A stretch of 41,164 nt of DNA from Rickettsia typhi (GTDB taxonomy: Bacteria > Pseudomonadota > Alphaproteobacteria > Rickettsiales > UBA1997). This document shows, in pieces, positions 35,229-41,164 of the stretch. The first letter of the stretch is position 1, and each line of letters opens with the position of its first letter. Location: contig CAMCME010000008.1 of assembly GCA_945875925.1 (NCBI GenBank), forward strand, positions 1-41,164, in the 5' to 3' direction. A program made the translations under genes and the position numbers. Under the pieces are notes generated by a model. That model worked only from the letters and a program-made list of their open reading frames with translations. It was not told where the DNA came from and did not search any database.

Positions 35229-35942
35229 ATGCGCCCTTCAAAAAGAAATCCTGACCAAATTCGCGAAGTTACAATTACCACCAATGTCAATAAATATGCC
35301 GAAGGGTCATGCTTAATTAAATGTGGCGAAACCCATGTTTTATGTACCGCAACATTTGAAGACAGAGTTCCTCAATTTTTAAAAGGCAAAAACCAAGGCT
35401 GGATTTCTGCGGAATATTCAATGTTGCCAAGAGCCACTCAAACTAGAAATAATCGCGACAATGGCTCAAAACCAAATGGCCGCGCTCTTGAAATTCAAAG
35501 ATTAATCGGCCGTTCTTTGCGCTCGGTAATCGACATGAAACTTCTTGGCGAAAGACAAATCACCATTGATTGCGATGTTTTACAAGCTGATGGCGGAACT
35601 CGCTGCGCTTCAATCACTGGCGGTTTTGTTGCACTTTCTTTGGCAATTCAAAATATCACTAAAAGAGGATTAATCCGTTACAATCCACTAATCGGATCAG
35701 TCAGCGCTGTGTCTTGCGGCGTTTACAATGGAGAGGTGATAGCAGATTTAGATTATGCCGAAGATAGCAAATGTGATGTTGATACCAATTTTGTGATCAA
35801 CCAAAATTTCGATCTTATAGAAATTCAAGGAACTGCCGAAAGTGGTGCGATGAGTTTTGAACAAGTAACTAGAATGTATGAAATGGCTAGAAATGCCGCG
35901 AAGGAAATTAGTGAGATTCAGAAGAAAGCAATCGGTAACTAA
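35229..35942 (+). CDS. rph: Ribonuclease PH
   Basis: RNase PH is the phosphate-dependent exonuclease that trims tRNA 3' ends. The ATG at 35229 gives 237 residues, opening with 'MRPSKRNPDQIREVTITTNV', the family start. An upstream in-frame ATG at 35130 would add 33 residues over repeat sequence and is rejected. Signature segments are 'GWISAEYSMLPRATQTRNNR' (residues 57-76), 'GRALEIQRLIGRSLRSV' and 'IDCDVLQADGGTRCASITGG'. The C-terminal 'GTAESGAMSFEQV' is also diagnostic. It follows typA on the same strand but after a hairpin, so it may have its own promoter. Confidence 0.97.
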   Translation: MRPSKRNPDQIREVTITTNVNKYAEGSCLIKCGETHVLCTATFEDRVPQFLKGKNQGWISAEYSMLPRATQTRNNRDNGSKPNGRALEIQRLIGRSLRSVIDMKLLGERQITIDCDVLQADGGTRCASITGGFVALSLAIQNITKRGLIRYNPLIGSVSAVSCGVYNGEVIADLDYAEDSKCDVDTNFVINQNFDLIEIQGTAESGAMSFEQVTRMYEMARNAAKEISEIQKKAIGN

Positions 35943-36021
35943 ATTATATTAAGCCTTATTGAGAGACCTCACTAAGGTTTGCAGATGAAATGGTGAGATC
36001 TTCCCGATAAGGACCAACATA

Positions 36022-36056
36022 AATATCAGGCGAAGCGAAATGGCCCGCCTGATATT
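36022..36056. terminator. Hairpin between rph and the cysteine-repeat gene
   Basis: AATATCAGGC (36022-36031) pairs with GCCTGATATT (36047-36056) across 15 nt, between convergent genes. Just before it (35954-36012) is a longer, imperfect inverted repeat with CCTTAT.../...ATAAGG ends, a diverged member of repeat family 2. Confidence 0.55.
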
Positions 36057-36074
36057 CCTAAAAAACCAAAAAAA

Positions 36075-36323
36075 TTATTTAGCTTTTTTGCTTGAGCAAG
36101 AATTAGCTTCTTTCTTAGTTTCTACTTTTTTAGTAGAGCAAGAGTGATTTGCCGGTTTCACTTCTTTACTAGAACAAGAATGAGTTGCAGCAGCAGGAGC
36201 TTCATTATTTTTGCTAGCACATTTATGCATTCCAATTTTTTCCATAGCCCCAGAACAGTTGCTAAGTAGGCCAAGTCCAATCACACCAGTTGTAACTGAT
36301 TTCAAGAAATTTAATTTTTTCAT
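36075..36323 (-). CDS. Small exported cysteine-repeat protein
   Basis: I do not recognise a named family. The 82-residue product has an N-terminal hydrophobic leader (residues 5-22) and Cys23 in 'GLLSNCSG', a possible though imperfect lipobox (Asn at -1). The mature part repeats a four-residue cysteine motif: CASK at 35, CSSK at 50, CSTK at 62 and CSSK at 76, three of them preceded by His-Ser or Asn-Ser, in a Lys/Glu/Ala-rich background. There are no other hydrophobic segments. Repeated single-cysteine motifs of this sort are seen in HvfA-type peptides matured by MNIO enzymes and in metal-binding peptides. It follows bufA on the same strand, past repeat copy A, and probably shares its regulation. 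Confidence 0.72.
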   Translation of the reverse strand: MKKLNFLKSVTTGVIGLGLLSNCSGAMEKIGMHKCASKNNEAPAAATHSCSSKEVKPANHSCSTKKVETKKEANSCSSKKAK

Positions 36324-36353
36324 AAGTAGATTTTTTTAAATATTATTAATTTT

Positions 36354-36444
36354 GTCCTTTATCCCTTCGGTATACGGAAACGCGACACGAGTTGCGCCCC
36401 GCTTTGCGGGGATCTCCGCCCCCTATGTCAATGGGACATACGGG
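36354..36444 (-). repeat. ~90-bp palindromic repeat family 1, copy A
   Basis: This is the near-exact reverse complement of copy B at 36814-36903; the two differ at only about ten positions by eye, mostly near the CCCGTATG end. Internal hairpins include CCCCGC-TTT-GCGGGG. It lies between the bufA stop and the start of the cysteine-repeat gene. On the plus strand it reads as an open frame, which I treat as spurious. Confidence 0.92.
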
Positions 36445-36455
36445 TTAATTTTTGA

Positions 36456-36719
36456 CTATTTTTTACCAGTTAAACTTCCGCCAACAATTCTATCGCAAGT
36501 TCCTTCTGGAAGAAGAATCCACTCGCCAGCTCCGCCATCAGCTTTGGCAGATCCTGCGCATGAATGAGCATTTTTCAAATCAGCACAATCATTTTTGCCA
36601 GCCTTAACCACGCCATAGCATTTTTCCATTTTAACATCACTTTTTGCTAAAGCTGAATTAGCTGAAATTGCAAAAGCACTAACGCCAAGAACGAAAGAAG
36701 AGAGAAGATTTTTTTTCAT
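36456..36719 (-). CDS. bufA: DUF2282 / bufferin precursor peptide (BufA-like)
   Basis: The 87-residue product matches the DUF2282 pattern. A Sec signal peptide (1-25, ending 'NSALA') is followed by 'MEKCYGVVKAGKNDCADLKN', 'AHSCAGSAKADGG' and 'WILLPEGTCDRIVGG'. The four conserved cysteines are Cys34, Cys45, Cys54 and Cys75. Members called bufferins (BufA1) are exported peptides whose cysteines are converted to thiooxazole-type groups by an MNIO (DUF692) enzyme with a BufC partner, and they sequester copper. Neither partner nor a DoxX gene is in the window. In Caulobacter such genes belong to the SigF regulon, and here the sigF-nrsF pair lies upstream. The gene is bracketed by inverted repeats A and B. 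Confidence 0.88.
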   Translation of the reverse strand: MKKNLLSSFVLGVSAFAISANSALAKSDVKMEKCYGVVKAGKNDCADLKNAHSCAGSAKADGGAGEWILLPEGTCDRIVGGSLTGKK

Positions 36720-36775
36720 TTTTTTAAAAAATTAAAAGTTAATAAATCGCAAGTTTTACGAAAACTCATTAATCT

Positions 36776-36802
36776 GTTTCGTAGATAAATTAAAAAGGTT
36801 AC
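36776..36802 (-). promoter_or_regulatory. Candidate ECF (SigF-type) promoter for bufA
   Basis: Read on the minus strand, GTAACC (36802-36797) is followed after 15 bp by CGAAAC (36781-36776), with the bufA ATG 56 bp further on. GTAACC with a CGAA-type -10 at about 16 bp is the promoter form I recall for Caulobacter SigF; the spacing here is one shorter. It lies between repeat copy B and bufA, so the repeat would not be transcribed with bufA from this site. Confidence 0.5.
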
Positions 36803-36813
36803 ACATTTTTTTA

Positions 36814-36903
36814 CCCGTATGTCCATTTACATACGGGACGGGGATCCCCGCAAAGCGGGGCGCAACTCGTGTCGCGTTTCCGTATCCCGAAGGGATAAAG
36901 GAC
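36814..36903 (+). repeat. ~90-bp palindromic repeat family 1, copy B
   Basis: It begins with a perfect 9-bp hairpin (CCCGTATGT/ACATACGGG, 36814-36837), then GGGGATCCCC, then CCCCGC-AAA-GCGGGG, and ends GGGATAAAGGAC. It has the same orientation as copy C and is inverted relative to copy A. It lies between the nrsF stop and the bufA promoter. Confidence 0.92.
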
Positions 36904-36916
36904 TTTTTTTATTATC

Positions 36917-37567
36917 TCAAATCCGCTTCACCACAAGCTTAGCGATAATAGTTGAAATTATAGTCACAAAAAATACTGGAATAAAATGCCACATAAAAAG
37001 ATGAGTTACATCTTCAGTTGAATGAACTAATCGCAGAAGAAAATAAGAAAAGCTGCCGCCGCAAAGGCCAATCATAAAGCCCGCCAAAGCCGAATTTAGA
37101 GTGGCTGCGCGATATAAAATTACAAAAAATATTAGAGATGGAATTATCGCAAATATCACAATCGCCAAAGCACATTGATAATTTGCGCCACCACAAATCT
37201 CATCAACCACAGAGCTGCCTTTCATAAAATATTGGCGCGCAATTACAGCGCATAAAAGAAATAGAAAAATAAAGGGAATTTTTTTTATCATAGGCTTTTG
37301 ATTAAGATCAGGAAGCGCCAAAAAACTAGCAGCAAAAGCCGCAGACACAGAAGTAGCCAAAATTAAGAATATTTCTAAATCAAAGAATATGTCCTGAATT
37401 TTTTGTGATAAATCGGCTCTAAAACCTAAGAAAATAAAAATTAAAGATGCATAAAAAATCATCACCATTGTCCATAAAAGCATCTGCTTTTGGGGCTGAT
37501 AAATTGGCTTTTTCGCACCTTGTTTTGCTAGATTTTTTATGAATTCTTCATTCACTTCTTTTGGCAT
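36917..37567 (-). CDS. nrsF: NrsF-type anti-sigma factor (DUF1109)
   Basis: NrsF is the membrane anti-sigma factor that holds SigF inactive. The 216-residue product has a short cytoplasmic N-terminus (1-27) and six membrane helices, starting 'MLLWTMVMIFYASLIFIFLG'. Four cysteines occur: 106, 125, 132 and 169. By memory alignment to Caulobacter NrsF, Cys132 (in 'GGANYQCALAIVI') matches the first metal/oxidant-sensing cysteine. The second would fall at Ser183 in 'RLVHSTEDVTHLFMW', where relatives have His-Cys. The start overlaps the sigma-factor stop by one base, so the two are translationally coupled. Repeat copy B follows the stop. Confidence 0.85.
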   Translation of the reverse strand: MPKEVNEEFIKNLAKQGAKKPIYQPQKQMLLWTMVMIFYASLIFIFLGFRADLSQKIQDIFFDLEIFLILATSVSAAFAASFLALPDLNQKPMIKKIPFIFLFLLCAVIARQYFMKGSSVVDEICGGANYQCALAIVIFAIIPSLIFFVILYRAATLNSALAGFMIGLCGGSFSYFLLRLVHSTEDVTHLFMWHFIPVFFVTIISTIIAKLVVKRI

Positions 37568-38127
37568 TATTTTATGCGATACTTTTTAATTAAAACTTTA
37601 TAAGCCCGATGCGCCGCAACTTTCACGGCCGCAACACTCATATTCAATTGATTCGCCACTTCCTGCAAAGAGTTACCTTTTATTTTTAGCAGATAGACAA
37701 TTTCTCTTTGGTTTTTAGGTAAAATTTCTAGCATTTGATCTAAAGATTCGGGGCCTTCAAGCTGGGGGGAATCTTCTTCAAACAGAGCATTTTCAACATC
37801 TGCAAAATCCACTTCGATTAATTTTTTCTTGCGATAAACAACTCTTAAACAATCTTTTAATTTGTATCCCGCAATGGCGAAAATCCAAGGTTTGATCGGG
37901 CGATCTGAATTGTAAGTGTGACTAGCTTGATGAATTGCCAACATCGTTTCTTGCACCAATTCTTCTACATCCACCGCTTTGCTATAAGAAAATTTACGAA
38001 AGAAATTATAAAGCATGGGCATTATTTCGCGTAAGACAGCTTCATAAAGCACCTTGTCGCCTGCCTGCGCTAAACGCATTTTTTCTTCTAAAGATAAATT
38101 TTCTTTGGACAATTTTTTTGAAATCAA
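37567..38127 (-). CDS. sigF: ECF sigma factor, SigF type
   Basis: This 186-residue protein has the two ECF domains: region 2 around residues 30-95 ('VDVEELVQETMLAIHQASHT' then 'PIKPWIFAIAGYKLKDCLR') and region 4 around 130-183 ('LPKNQREIVYLLKIKGNSLQ' then 'AAVKVAAHRAYKVLIKK'). The 'RPIKPWIFAIAGYKLKD' form and the DUF1109 partner place it in the SigF (ECF16-like) group, which in Caulobacter answers to cadmium, chromate and oxidants. No ATG is available upstream of the TTG at 38127 before a stop; an ATG at 38079 would trim 16 residues. It is divergent from rlmN with a 49-bp gap. In this gap I see no GTAACC box, so self-activation is not evident. Confidence 0.88.
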   Translation of the reverse strand: MISKKLSKENLSLEEKMRLAQAGDKVLYEAVLREIMPMLYNFFRKFSYSKAVDVEELVQETMLAIHQASHTYNSDRPIKPWIFAIAGYKLKDCLRVVYRKKKLIEVDFADVENALFEEDSPQLEGPESLDQMLEILPKNQREIVYLLKIKGNSLQEVANQLNMSVAAVKVAAHRAYKVLIKKYRIK

Positions 38128-38176
38128 TGATGATAGTTAATCACTTTCTTTGGGCAAGAATCACAATATATAAATC

Positions 38177-39244
38177 ATGATAAATCTAATCGGATTAAGC
38201 AAAAAATTTTTAGAAGAAAAACTGATTGAAATTGGCGAAAAACCATTTCGCGCCAAACAAATTTGGAATTGGATTTACGCGCGCGGCGCTTTGTCTTTTG
38301 AAGAAATGACCAATATTTCTAAAGAAACTCGCATGGTTTTAGCAAAACATTTTACCATATCTAGACCAGAAATTTCTAAAGATATTATCGCTTCTGACGG
38401 CACTAGAAAATGGTTGGTAAAATTTTCTGACTGCAAAGAAGTGGAAGTGGTTTACATTCCTGAAGAAACTCGCGGCACTCTGTGCATCTCGTCGCAAGTG
38501 GGTTGCACTTTAGCTTGCAAATTCTGCCACACCGGCACGCAAACTTGGGTAAGAAATTTAGAGGCCAGCGAAATAATTTCGCAAATTATGATCGCTAAAG
38601 ATTTAATTAAAGATTGGGATAAAAATAATCGCCGCCTGACAAACATAGTATTTATGGGCATGGGCGAGCCTTTCTTTAATTATGAAAATGTGGCCAACAC
38701 TGTAAGAATTTTAAATGACACTGAAGGCCTAGACATGTCGGCGCGCAAAACCACCATTTCAACTTCTGGACTGGTTCCTGAAATTTTGCGCTGCGCTGAA
38801 GAATTAAAAACCAATTTGGCAATTTCGCTGCACGCCACAAATGACAAGCTACGCACTGAAATTATGGCAATTAATAAAAAATATCCTTTGGCCGATTTGA
38901 TGAAGGCTTGCCAAGTTTATAATAAATTAAACCCGAACCAAAAAATCACTTTTGAATATGTGATGTTAAGCGGCGTGAATGACAAGGAAGAGCATGCACG
39001 AGAGTTGATTCAATTAATCAATAAATTCAATTTAAACGCCAAAATTAATCTCATTCCTTTCAATCCGTGGAATGGCTGCGAATATGAAAATTCTGAATTA
39101 GAAACAATTTTGAAATTTCAGAAAATTCTTAAAAATGCTGATTTAGTTGCTCCCATTAGAAAAACTCGCGGTGAAGATGTGATGGCAGCTTGCGGGCAAT
39201 TAAAGTCGGAATCAGAAAGACAAAAAAAATCTCTAATAGCTTAA
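38177..39244 (+). CDS. rlmN: 23S rRNA (A2503)/tRNA (A37) C2-methyltransferase RlmN
   Basis: RlmN is a radical SAM enzyme that methylates C2 of A2503 in 23S rRNA and A37 of some tRNAs. The 355-residue product shows the iron-sulfur cysteines Cys110, Cys114 and Cys117 in 'GCTLACKFCHTGTQTW', the radical/acceptor cysteines Cys103 and Cys339 ('EDVMAACGQL'), and the 'FMGMGEPFFNYENV' SAM-binding motif. Length is normal. The ATG lies 49 bp from the divergent sigma-factor start. Decayed sequence and repeats follow. Confidence 0.97.
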   Translation: MINLIGLSKKFLEEKLIEIGEKPFRAKQIWNWIYARGALSFEEMTNISKETRMVLAKHFTISRPEISKDIIASDGTRKWLVKFSDCKEVEVVYIPEETRGTLCISSQVGCTLACKFCHTGTQTWVRNLEASEIISQIMIAKDLIKDWDKNNRRLTNIVFMGMGEPFFNYENVANTVRILNDTEGLDMSARKTTISTSGLVPEILRCAEELKTNLAISLHATNDKLRTEIMAINKKYPLADLMKACQVYNKLNPNQKITFEYVMLSGVNDKEEHARELIQLINKFNLNAKINLIPFNPWNGCEYENSELETILKFQKILKNADLVAPIRKTRGEDVMAACGQLKSESERQKKSLIA

Positions 39245-39352
39245 AATTTCTTGTCATTTTGCTTTTACAAAGCCAAAAGTGGTTTTGATTTTGAAAAATA
39301 AAAAGGTGTTCTTTATGAAATTCTACAAATATTTATTAGAAATTTTTTACTT

Positions 39353-39386
39353 CTATACCAAACTAAAAATCTATAGTTTGGTATAG
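39353..39386. repeat. Perfect 12-bp inverted repeat at the edge of the decayed gene
   Basis: CTATACCAAACT (39353-39364) pairs with AGTTTGGTATAG (39375-39386) across 10 nt. Some 40 bp on, 39409-39440 (GGCGCGCCACTTTGTGGGG then ACCCCACATACC) resembles the core of repeat family 1 (GCGCCCCGCTTTGCGGGG...). The block 39353-39445 may therefore be a diverged family member. The first part of the 687-bp rlmN-dnaJ gap (39245-39352) shows nothing I can name. Confidence 0.5.
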
Positions 39387-39420
39387 TTTTTATTTTACGC
39401 CGTACGAACGGCGCGCCACT

Positions 39421-39812
39421 TTGTGGGGACCCCACATACCAAACAAACTTTATATTGCCGTGGAAGAAGTGATTGGAAAAATGGTAATTTACAACAATGT
39501 GGCAGCCCATTTTTTTGACCGCAATTTCAAATTTGCGATGCCAAAAGAAAAAGGAGAATTTTATGGCAAAAAATCTGTTCTAAAAGGCGGACATTTCGGA
39601 GTAACCGCAAATCGCAGCTTTAAAATTGACGGCAAGATGGCGGATTTATTGGTGCTAAAAAGAGTGAATTTGGATGTGAAAGAGTGAATTTGGATGTGCC
39701 TGTGAAGAAAAAAGCTGAAGAAAAAAGCTGAAGAAAAAAGCTGAAGAAGAAAGCTAAGGCAATTCGCAAAGCTTTGCATAAGAAAGTGAAACGCTCTGTT
39801 AAGAAGAAATAA
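39421..39812 (+). pseudogene. Decayed gene for a basic-tailed protein, broken by short tandem duplications
   Basis: The frame at 39421-39687 reads about 70 plausible residues ('NFKFAMPKEKGEFYGKKSVL', 'GVTANRSFKIDGKMADLLVL') and then stops. An exact 20-bp tandem duplication (39659-39678 and 39679-39698) causes the frameshift. Without it, the frame continues 'VNLDVPVKKKAEEKS' to a TGA at 39729 inside three 13-bp repeats (39714-39752). The same frame then resumes as a Lys/Arg-rich tail ending 'RKALHKKVKRSVKKK' and TAA at 39810-39812. The 5' end is unclear: a GTG at 39460 and an ATG at 39481 are in frame, and repeat-like sequence lies just upstream. I do not recognise the protein. The basic tail recalls nucleic-acid binding tails, but this is only a resemblance. 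Confidence 0.55.
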
Positions 39813-39824
39813 CCTTAATAAATT

Positions 39825-39909
39825 CTGTCATCTCGAGCTTTAGCGAGAGATCTCATGAGTTCATCACACAAAATTTCCTGAGATCTCTCGCTAAAGCTCG
39901 AGATGACAG
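39825..39909. repeat. Perfect 31-bp inverted repeat, family 2
   Basis: The left arm (39825-39855, starting CTGTCATCTCGAGC) is perfectly complementary to the right arm (39879-39909), with a 23-nt centre. It lies 22 bp before the dnaJ stop codon, downstream of a convergent decayed gene. As RNA it would make a very stable hairpin and could terminate or protect the dnaJ transcript. Confidence 0.92.
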
Positions 39910-39931
39910 GTTCTTAAACTATAAATTTTAC

Positions 39932-41077
39932 CTAAGAAAAAATATCCGCCACCTTCTTAAAGAAACTTTCTGATTTCGGATTGCTCGCTTTATTTTGCAT
40001 CAATTTGTCCAACTTCTGAAGCAACTCGCGCTCTTCACTAGAAAGTTTCACTGGAGTTTCAATTTCCACTTTCACATACATATCACCTCTTCTGCCACCA
40101 GAATTGATCACGCTCATGCCTTTCGATTTTAAGCGGAATTGATCACCATTTTGCGCACCTTCTGGAATTTGTAATTTAGCTTTATCGCCATCAATTGTTG
40201 GAATTTCGATACTGCCGCCAAGAGCTGCGGTGGTAAATTTAAGAGGAATTTCAAAATGAATATGATCGCCCTTTCTGACAAAAAACTGATGCTTACGAAT
40301 TGTAATAAACACATATAAATCGCCAGCCTGACCACCTCTAACTCCAGCTTCACCTTCGCCAGTAAGTCTAATTCTGTTTCCTTCTTCAACGCCCGCAGGA
40401 ATTTTTACGACAAGAGTTTTTTCTTTATTAACTCTGCCGTCGCCGCGACAAGTTTTGCATGGATTTTTAATTACTTGGCCAGTTCCAGCGCATGATCCGC
40501 AAGTGCGTTCTACAATGAAAAAACCTTGTTGCGCTCTGACTTTTCCAGAACCTTTACAATTGCCGCATTCCGCTGGTTTTTCACCACCTTGCGCGCCACT
40601 TCCGCTGCAACTGCTGCAAGAAGTTGGAATTGAAAATGAAATTGTTTCATTAGTTCCGCGGAAGGCTTCTTCCAAAGAAATTTCTAAATTATAACGAATG
40701 TCTGAACCGCGAACAGCCGAGCTTCTTTTTTTGCCCTGTCTTGCGCCTGCATCACCAAAAATATCAGAGAAATTGCTAAAAATATCATTGAAATCGAAAC
40801 CATCAAAACCTCCTCCATGGCCTCCACCATGTCCACCACCGCCGCCTTGACCAAAAGCTGAATGACCATATTGATCATAAGCCGCTTTTTTCTGATCATC
40901 TTTTAGAATTTCATAAGCTTCTGTGGCTTCTTTAAATTTGGCTTCCGCCTCTTTATTTCCCGGATTGCGGTCTGGGTGATATTGCATCGCTAATTTGCGG
41001 TAAGATTTTTTAATCTCATCTGCCGAGGCCGATTTAGCAACGCCTAAAATATCGTAATAATCTCTTTTTTGTGCCAT
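39932..41077 (-). CDS. dnaJ: Chaperone protein DnaJ
   Basis: DnaJ is the Hsp40 co-chaperone that delivers unfolded clients to DnaK and triggers its ATPase. The 381-residue product has the J domain (1-70) with HPD at residues 34-36, a Gly/Phe-rich segment (about 75-115; '[19 protein letters not shown]' is notably rich in Gly-His), and the zinc region with four CxxCxGxG repeats: [24 protein letters not shown] and CKTCRGDG. Two C-terminal substrate-binding beta domains complete it. This is a standard type I DnaJ. DnaK is not next to it within the window; it could lie beyond the right edge. Confidence 0.98.
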   Translation of the reverse strand: MAQKRDYYDILGVAKSASADEIKKSYRKLAMQYHPDRNPGNKEAEAKFKEATEAYEILKDDQKKAAYDQYGHSAFGQGGGGGHGGGHGGGFDGFDFNDIFSNFSDIFGDAGARQGKKRSSAVRGSDIRYNLEISLEEAFRGTNETISFSIPTSCSSCSGSGAQGGEKPAECGNCKGSGKVRAQQGFFIVERTCGSCAGTGQVIKNPCKTCRGDGRVNKEKTLVVKIPAGVEEGNRIRLTGEGEAGVRGGQAGDLYVFITIRKHQFFVRKGDHIHFEIPLKFTTAALGGSIEIPTIDGDKAKLQIPEGAQNGDQFRLKSKGMSVINSGGRRGDMYVKVEIETPVKLSSEERELLQKLDKLMQNKASNPKSESFFKKVADIFS

Positions 41078-41103
41078 GTTTTATTGGTTCTTAAAAATAA
41101 TTT

Positions 41104-41164
41104 CTGCCATCTCGAACGCAGTGAGAGATCTCATTATCTTGAAGATAAACTCATGAGATCTCTC
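41104..41164. repeat. Family 2 inverted repeat, cut by the window end
   Basis: The left arm (CTGCCATCTCGAACGCAGTG, then AGAGATCTCA) is followed by a 21-nt centre and the start of a complementary arm (TGAGATCTCTC) at the window edge. It is the same family as 39825-39909 and 19350-19430, so dnaJ is flanked on both sides by members of this family. Confidence 0.8.

Noticed and set aside
36720..36813. Riboswitch or metal-sensing leader upstream of bufA
   Set aside because: After placing the ECF-like promoter, only about 50 AT-rich bases remain before the start codon, with no stable structure seen.
38128..38176. SigF autoregulatory promoter upstream of the sigma-factor gene
   Set aside because: I found no GTAACC-like box on the minus strand in this 49-bp gap; it could be further inside rlmN, but I cannot support it.
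39421..39687. Intact 88-residue protein
   Set aside because: Its C-terminus is created by a 20-bp tandem duplication, and the natural continuation lies in another frame, so I list it as a decayed gene.

Overview
The window is an AT-rich chromosomal segment from an alphaproteobacterium, most probably a member of, or close relative to, the order Rickettsiales. The evidence is a VirB4 gene followed by a very large VirB6-type protein with an exported N-terminal extension and a Gly/Glu-rich tail (the Rickettsiales vir/rvh style), an AmpG-type permease, an HslV with a short propeptide, a SigF/NrsF sigma/anti-sigma pair, and many palindromic intergenic repeats. Genes for ornithine carbamoyltransferase, ketopantoate hydroxymethyltransferase, a SulP transporter with a carbonic anhydrase, and a pseudopilin suggest a less reduced metabolism than obligate intracellular Rickettsia. 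This placement is inferred; there is no rRNA gene here.

Layout. 1-5.1 kb: the 3' end of a ModA-like binding protein, then on the minus strand hslV, tolB, a YejB-type permease and a CorC/HlyC-type CNNM protein, with a complex palindromic repeat block at 2873-3078. 5.2-12.1 kb: an ampG-like MFS gene, virB4 and the giant virB6-like gene on the plus strand. 12.2-17 kb: tRNA-Thr(GGU), a TolC-family protein and an RND pump with no adaptor gene between them. 17-21.7 kb: a small lipoprotein, ubiE, divergent queA, a second lipoprotein with a GT2 glycosyltransferase, and a DsbA-like protein. 21.8-27 kb: an MlaF-type ATPase, a pseudopilin with a probable LamG-like C-terminal domain, a SulP/carbonic anhydrase pair, a small exported protein and argF. 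27.2-35.9 kb: the tightly packed murG - rodZ-like - asmA-like - panB operon, then typA/bipA and rph. 36-38.2 kb: a minus-strand stress cassette. 38.2-41.2 kb: rlmN, a decayed basic-tailed gene among repeats, and dnaJ.

The most interesting region is 36.0-38.1 kb. An ECF sigma factor (SigF type) overlaps its membrane anti-sigma NrsF (DUF1109). Downstream lie a DUF2282/bufferin (BufA) precursor with four cysteines and a second small exported protein with four C-S/A-S/T-K repeats. No MNIO (DUF692) maturase, BufC or DoxX gene is in the window. The bufA gene is bracketed by two near-identical inverted copies of a ~90-bp palindromic repeat, and a third copy sits before another small lipoprotein gene at 17.4 kb. 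An ECF-like promoter (GTAACC-N15-CGAAAC) lies upstream of bufA. Together this looks like a compact, repeat-bracketed, metal/thiol-stress-responsive cysteine-peptide module.

Repeats are a strong theme. There are at least three intergenic families: the ~90-bp family bracketing bufA, a 'GTCATCTCGA...' long inverted repeat family at 19.35, 39.8 and 41.1 kb, and a 54-bp tandem pair at 2.9 kb. Many hairpins also lie between genes.
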